NCBI RefSeq assembly: GCF_016785085.1
Contig: NZ_JAENHO010000007.1
Span: 186,001 to 250,000, forward strand
DNA length: 64,000 nt
DNA from: Paractinoplanes lichenicola
Lineage (GTDB): Bacteria; Actinomycetota; Actinomycetes; Mycobacteriales; Micromonosporaceae
Direction of reading: 5' to 3'
The notes below the pieces were generated by a model, which searched no databases, was not told where the DNA came from, and worked only from the letters and a program-made list of their open reading frames with translations. Both the position numbers and the translations under genes were made by a program. Positions 61,248 through 64,000 of the stretch are shown here, piece by piece. Position 1 is the stretch's first letter. Every line of letters starts with the position of its first letter.

Positions 61248-61622
61248 ATGAAAGCGGCAACGCGGATTCTGACACTCGCCGGACTGAGCCTGATGACGGG
61301 CGCGACGCTCGGGGCCGCTCCGGCCATGGCGTCGACATCCGCACCAGACTCGGCGGCCCGCACGGCCACGACCACGGCGGACCAGCCGCGGCGCGACCGT
61401 GACTGGACGGCCGGGTATTACGACAGCCGGCGCGAATGCGACTGGGCCGGCCGGATCGGCGAGCGCCGGGACCGGTGGGACGACTACGACTGCGACTTCG
61501 TTCGCTGGGGTCGTCACCGCGGGGACTGGGAGCTGAAGGTCTCGAAGTCGTGGGACTGGCGCGACCGGGATCACGACCGCAACCGCGGCGACGACCGTGA
61601 CCGCGGCGGCGACGACGACTGA
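61248..61622 (+). CDS. small secreted Arg/Asp/Trp-rich protein
   Basis: A 124-residue protein. The signal peptide ends APAMAS (about residue 29). The mature part is extremely rich in Arg, Asp and Trp, with two Cys about 18 residues apart (RRECDWAG, DYDCDFV) and a highly charged tail of R/D repeats. GGAAGGG precedes the ATG. It is followed by a strong intrinsic terminator. Function unknown; the charged tail suggests binding to wall polymers or metal ions (inference). Confidence 0.75.
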   Translation: MKAATRILTLAGLSLMTGATLGAAPAMASTSAPDSAARTATTTADQPRRDRDWTAGYYDSRRECDWAGRIGERRDRWDDYDCDFVRWGRHRGDWELKVSKSWDWRDRDHDRNRGDDRDRGGDDD

Positions 61623-61638
61623 TCCGTCACAGAATTGC

Positions 61639-61677
61639 CAGGCCACACCCGATCCGGGTGTGGCCTGACGCTATTTT
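61639..61677 (+). terminator. Rho-independent terminator
   Basis: CAGGCCACACCC (61639-61650) pairs perfectly with GGGTGTGGCCTG (61656-61667); G51/C55 may extend it to 13 bp with a 3-base loop. TATTTT follows 4 nt later. It ends the small secreted-protein gene, and its T-tract also looks like the -10 box of the next gene. Confidence 0.88.
61672..61677 (+). promoter_or_regulatory. -10 box (TATTTT) of the leaderless ybaK gene
   Basis: TATTTT lies 6 nt before the ATG at 61684 and is the same sequence as the T-tract of the terminator. Confidence 0.5.
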
Positions 61678-61683
61678 CGACCC

Positions 61684-62151
61684 ATGTCGACGAACCCCGC
61701 CGAGGCCGCGGCCCTCGCCCTCGGCCTGCAGCCCACGATCCTGACGCACGGCCCGGTCGGCAGCGTCGCCGAGGCCGCCGAGGCGCAGGGCGTCGAGATC
61801 CGCGACCTGGTCAAGACCCTGGTCGTCCGGCGCGCCGACGACGACTACGTGTTCGTGCTGGTGCCCGGCGACCGCTCGATCTCGTGGCCCAAGCTGCGCG
61901 CCCTGCTCGGCGTCAACCGGCTCTCGATGCCCGACGCGGCCACCGCCAAGCAGGCCACCGGCTACGAGCGCGGCACCATCACCCCGTTCGGTTCGGCCCG
62001 CGCCTGGCCCGTCATCGCCGATTCCCGTACGGCGGGACGGACGATCAACCTCGGCGCGGGCGCTCACGGCGTCGGGCTGCAGGTGCCCGCCGACGATGCC
62101 GTCAAGGCGCTCGGCGGAACCTTCGCGGACGTCACCGACGAGGTGGGGTAG
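61684..62151 (+). CDS. ybaK: YbaK/EbsC-family aminoacyl-tRNA deacylase
   Basis: A 155-residue YbaK-domain protein. The conserved catalytic Lys is K44 in DLVKTLVVR; SISWPKLRALLG and GYERGTITPFG are family hallmarks. The enzymes hydrolyse mischarged tRNA, typically Cys-tRNA(Pro), in the cytoplasm; the exact specificity is not readable. It has its own probable leaderless promoter made from the preceding terminator T-tract. The TAG stop forms part of the next gene's -10 box. Confidence 0.9.
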   Translation: MSTNPAEAAALALGLQPTILTHGPVGSVAEAAEAQGVEIRDLVKTLVVRRADDDYVFVLVPGDRSISWPKLRALLGVNRLSMPDAATAKQATGYERGTITPFGSARAWPVIADSRTAGRTINLGAGAHGVGLQVPADDAVKALGGTFADVTDEVG

Positions 62152-62154
62152 TTT
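62149..62154 (+). promoter_or_regulatory. -10 box (TAGTTT) containing the ybaK stop codon
   Basis: TAGTTT begins with the TAG stop of ybaK and lies 6 nt before the GTG at 62161. The downstream zinc-finger gene is probably leaderless. Confidence 0.5.
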
Positions 62155-62160
62155 CGTCGC

Positions 62161-62511
62161 GTGACGAGTGAAAACGCGATCCAGCCCGACGTTCCCCCTT
62201 CCGGCACCGGCTGCGTCGAGTGCCTCGACAACGGCGGATGGTGGTTCCACCTGCGCCGCTGCGCCCAGTGCGGGCACATCGGCTGCTGCGACACCTCACC
62301 GGCGCAGCACGCGACAGCCCACTGGCGCGAGACCGGCCACCCCGTCATCCAGTCGTTCGAGCCCGGCGAGGACTGGTATTGGGACTTCACCACGCAGGAG
62401 GCGGGCAACGGCCCGCAGCTCGCCCCGGCGACCAGCCGCCCCGACGACCAGTCGGTGCCCGGCCCGGCCGAAAACGTGCCGGCCGACTGGCGTACGAAGC
62501 TCAACCGATAA
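62161..62511 (+). CDS. UBP-type zinc-finger protein
   Basis: A 116-residue protein with the ZnF-UBP fold usually known from deubiquitinases: C18/C21, C34/C37, C42 and histidines at 54 and 60 (GCVECLDNGGWWFHLRRCAQ, then HIGCCDTSPAQHATAHW). Actinobacterial stand-alone forms have no assigned role. The remaining ~45 residues are Pro/Asp-rich. It lies 9 bp after ybaK with its own -10 box. Ubiquitin is absent, so the ligand is unknown. Confidence 0.9.
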   Translation: MTSENAIQPDVPPSGTGCVECLDNGGWWFHLRRCAQCGHIGCCDTSPAQHATAHWRETGHPVIQSFEPGEDWYWDFTTQEAGNGPQLAPATSRPDDQSVPGPAENVPADWRTKLNR

Positions 62512-62539
62512 TCGTTTCGCACGGGCGCGGGATCCTCGC

Positions 62540-62545
62540 TAGCTT
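62540..62545 (+). promoter_or_regulatory. -10 box (TAGCTT) of the leaderless phosphoesterase gene
   Basis: TAGCTT lies 6 nt before the ATG at 62552; no ribosome site is present. Confidence 0.5.
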
Positions 62546-62551
62546 GCTCCG

Positions 62552-63376
62552 ATGAGGATCCTGCACCTGTCGGACACCCATCTCACCGCCGCGCCCGGCC
62601 CCAACGCCGACGGCATCGACTCGCGCGAGTCGCTGCGCCGCATGCTGGCCGGCTGCGAGCGGCTCACCCGGCTGAGCGCGGTCCTGGTCACCGGCGACGT
62701 GGCCGACGACGGCAGCCCCGAGGCGTACGAGGATGTGCGGGCCCTGGTCGGCGGGTTCGCTGCGGCGCGGGGCATTCCGGCGCTCTACACCACGGGCAAC
62801 CACGACGAGCGCAAGGCCTTCGCGTCGGTGCTCGGCGACGACCTGGTCGCGGCGACCGAGATCGACGGGTTCCGCCTGATCACGCTGGACACGCTGGTGC
62901 CGGGCAAGGCGTACGGGTGGCTCGGCGACGACCAGCTCGCGTGGCTGCGCGACACCCTGTCGACGCCCGCCCCCCACGGCACGGTGCTGGCCTTCCACCA
63001 CCCGCCGATCGGCCTGCCCGGCGTCGAGGTGCAGCACAAGCTGGGCCTGCTCAACCCGGAGGCGCTGGCCGAGGCGATCCGCGGCCGCGACGTCCGGCTG
63101 ATCCTCACCGGCCACTTCCACCTGCAGCTGTTCGGCCTGCTCGAGTCGGTGCCGGTGTGGGTGACCCCCGGCGTGATCACGCGCATCGACCTCACCGGCC
63201 TTCCGGGCACAGAGCGAGCCGTACGCGGGGCGTCCGCGACCCTGGTCGACCTGAGCACCCCGCACTCGCCGTTGCTGCACGTCCTGCACGCCCGTGACCC
63301 GCACGCCGGCGAGACGGCCCATGAGCTCAGTGCCGAGGCCCTGTCGGCCGTGCTCGACGAGCTAGGGGCAGGCTAG
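62552..63376 (+). CDS. metallophosphoesterase (CpdA-like)
   Basis: A 274-residue calcineurin-fold phosphoesterase. All metal motifs are visible: HLSDTH (D8, H10), VTGDVADDG, TTGNHDE, FHHPP and LTGHFH. This order matches the cAMP phosphodiesterase CpdA/Icc group, which hydrolyses cyclic nucleotides or similar phosphodiesters using two metal ions. Substrate not proven. The 3' end overlaps the convergent GNAT gene by 15 bp. Confidence 0.91.
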   Translation: MRILHLSDTHLTAAPGPNADGIDSRESLRRMLAGCERLTRLSAVLVTGDVADDGSPEAYEDVRALVGGFAAARGIPALYTTGNHDERKAFASVLGDDLVAATEIDGFRLITLDTLVPGKAYGWLGDDQLAWLRDTLSTPAPHGTVLAFHHPPIGLPGVEVQHKLGLLNPEALAEAIRGRDVRLILTGHFHLQLFGLLESVPVWVTPGVITRIDLTGLPGTERAVRGASATLVDLSTPHSPLLHVLHARDPHAGETAHELSAEALSAVLDELGAG

Positions 63377-63865
63377 CTCGTAGACGATCTCGAGGCCGTC
63401 CTCCTCGTCCCACTGCTCGCCGACCTGCTCGAAACCGTAGGGCAGGGCGAGATTTCGCGACGCGAGGTTGTCGGGGCTGATGCTGACGCGGATCCGGCGT
63501 ACGGAAGGGTCGGCCTTGGCCCGGGCGAGCAGCGACTCCAGGGCCGCCCGCGCGTAGCCCTGCCGGCGGAACTCGGGGTCGATGGCGTAGCCGATCTCGA
63601 CCATGCCCTCGGCGTCGGGCGGGGCGTGAAAACCGGCACGACCAACAGCCTTCCCCCGTACGGGGTCCCAGACGATCCCGGTCGTCCAGGCCTCGCTGCC
63701 GGGGTCGTTCCGCGCCTGCTCGAGCCGCATCCGCCAGACGCCGCTGTTCTCGGGGGCGGCCAGCCACTCGGACACCGCGACGGGACCGGCCTTCCCGGCG
63801 GCGGCCACGTCGCCGTCGGCCAGCGCGCGAAAAGCCTCGGCGCTGAGGTGCACGATACGAGTCAC
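63362..63865 (-). CDS. GNAT-family N-acetyltransferase
   Basis: A 167-residue acetyltransferase. The acetyl-CoA site reads EFRRQGYARAAL (R-x-x-G-x-A), preceded by VEIGYAID and followed by SPDNLASRNLALPYGFE, the pattern of RimJ/RimL-like members. It would transfer acetyl to an amine on a protein or small molecule. ATG at 63865 begins MTRIVHLSAE. It overlaps the phosphoesterase gene end by 15 bp. Confidence 0.9.
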   Translation of the reverse strand: MTRIVHLSAEAFRALADGDVAAAGKAGPVAVSEWLAAPENSGVWRMRLEQARNDPGSEAWTTGIVWDPVRGKAVGRAGFHAPPDAEGMVEIGYAIDPEFRRQGYARAALESLLARAKADPSVRRIRVSISPDNLASRNLALPYGFEQVGEQWDEEDGLEIVYELACP

Positions 63866-63909
63866 AGCGGCTCAGGCTAGTCCCAGGTAACGGATGGTAG
63901 AACCGATTT

Positions 63910-64000
63910 ATGCGCATCGTCTTCGTGGCCTCGCCGTTGCAGGGGCATCTGCTGCCGCTGGTCCCGCTCGCCGCCGCCTGCCGCGATGCCGGGCACGACG
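63910..64000 (+). CDS. glycosyltransferase family 1 (MGT-like), partial
   Basis: Only 30 codons are present, MRIVFVASPLQGHLLPLVPL and then AAACRDAGHD. This N-terminal strand-loop with the GHLLPLVPLA motif is typical of UDP/TDP-glycosyltransferases that decorate secondary metabolites. The rest is beyond the window. TAGAAC 6 nt upstream is a weak match to a -10 box. Confidence 0.78.
   Translation, partial: MRIVFVASPLQGHLLPLVPLAAACRDAGHD

Noticed and set aside
1-64000. tRNA, rRNA, insertion sequences or a secondary-metabolite cluster
   Set aside because: None found. The SARP regulator and the partial glycosyltransferase are not accompanied by PKS, NRPS or other core biosynthetic genes in this window.

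Overview
The window is very GC-rich DNA with strong G/C bias at third codon positions, many GTG starts, actinobacterial gene families (AfsR/SARP regulator, STAND ATPases with NB-ARC cores, F420-type LLM oxidoreductase, OFA transporter) and many apparently leaderless genes. This fits a soil actinomycete, most likely Micromonosporaceae such as Actinoplanes (inferred; no rRNA or marker gene is present). No rRNA, tRNA, transposase or CRISPR array was seen.

Left part (1-12 kb): a MacB-like ABC export operon (FtsX permease and two ATPases, one with an AbrB-like tail); then a sugar operon reading leftwards (binding protein, two permeases, class II aldolase, ADP-dependent-type sugar kinase, class I mannose-6-phosphate isomerase) opposite a DeoR-type regulator with repeated operator-like motifs between them; then an EcsC-like protein and an APH-fold kinase. 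12-22.6 kb: a secreted ThuA/DUF1080/F5-8C protein, two adjacent paralogous membrane-anchored STAND ATPases, a berberine-bridge flavoenzyme, a frameshifted membrane protein and a peptidase E-like hydrolase.

22.5-35 kb: a leftward cluster of histidine kinase, DHA2 exporter, NarL-type regulator, diguanylate cyclase and EAL phosphodiesterase. The kinase carries a second, degenerate kinase module. Opposite it, behind a 165-bp imperfect palindrome, lies a 1396-residue protein with a PD-(D/E)xK-like N-terminus, an NB-ARC core and a long WD40 array. This has the architecture of an NLR-like conflict or antiphage protein and is the best candidate here for a little-described system.

35-51 kb: small regulator/enzyme pairs; a GH67-like glycosidase fused to a polytopic membrane domain, divergent from a LacI regulator and a PotABCD-type ABC operon; a tautomerase/MarR pair sharing a palindromic operator; an OFA transporter with a 32-residue partner peptide; and several small enzymes and membrane proteins. 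51-64 kb: an eroded EAL pseudogene, hydrolases, an ArsR/SRPBCC pair with a palindromic operator, a SARP regulator, secreted proteins, a YbaK deacylase, a UBP-type zinc finger, a metallophosphoesterase, a GNAT acetyltransferase and the start of a glycosyltransferase.

Recurring features are convergent genes whose 3' ends overlap, TANNNT boxes 6-7 nt before start codons (sometimes made from the previous gene's stop codon), and an over-represented palindromic octamer, CCGTACGG.
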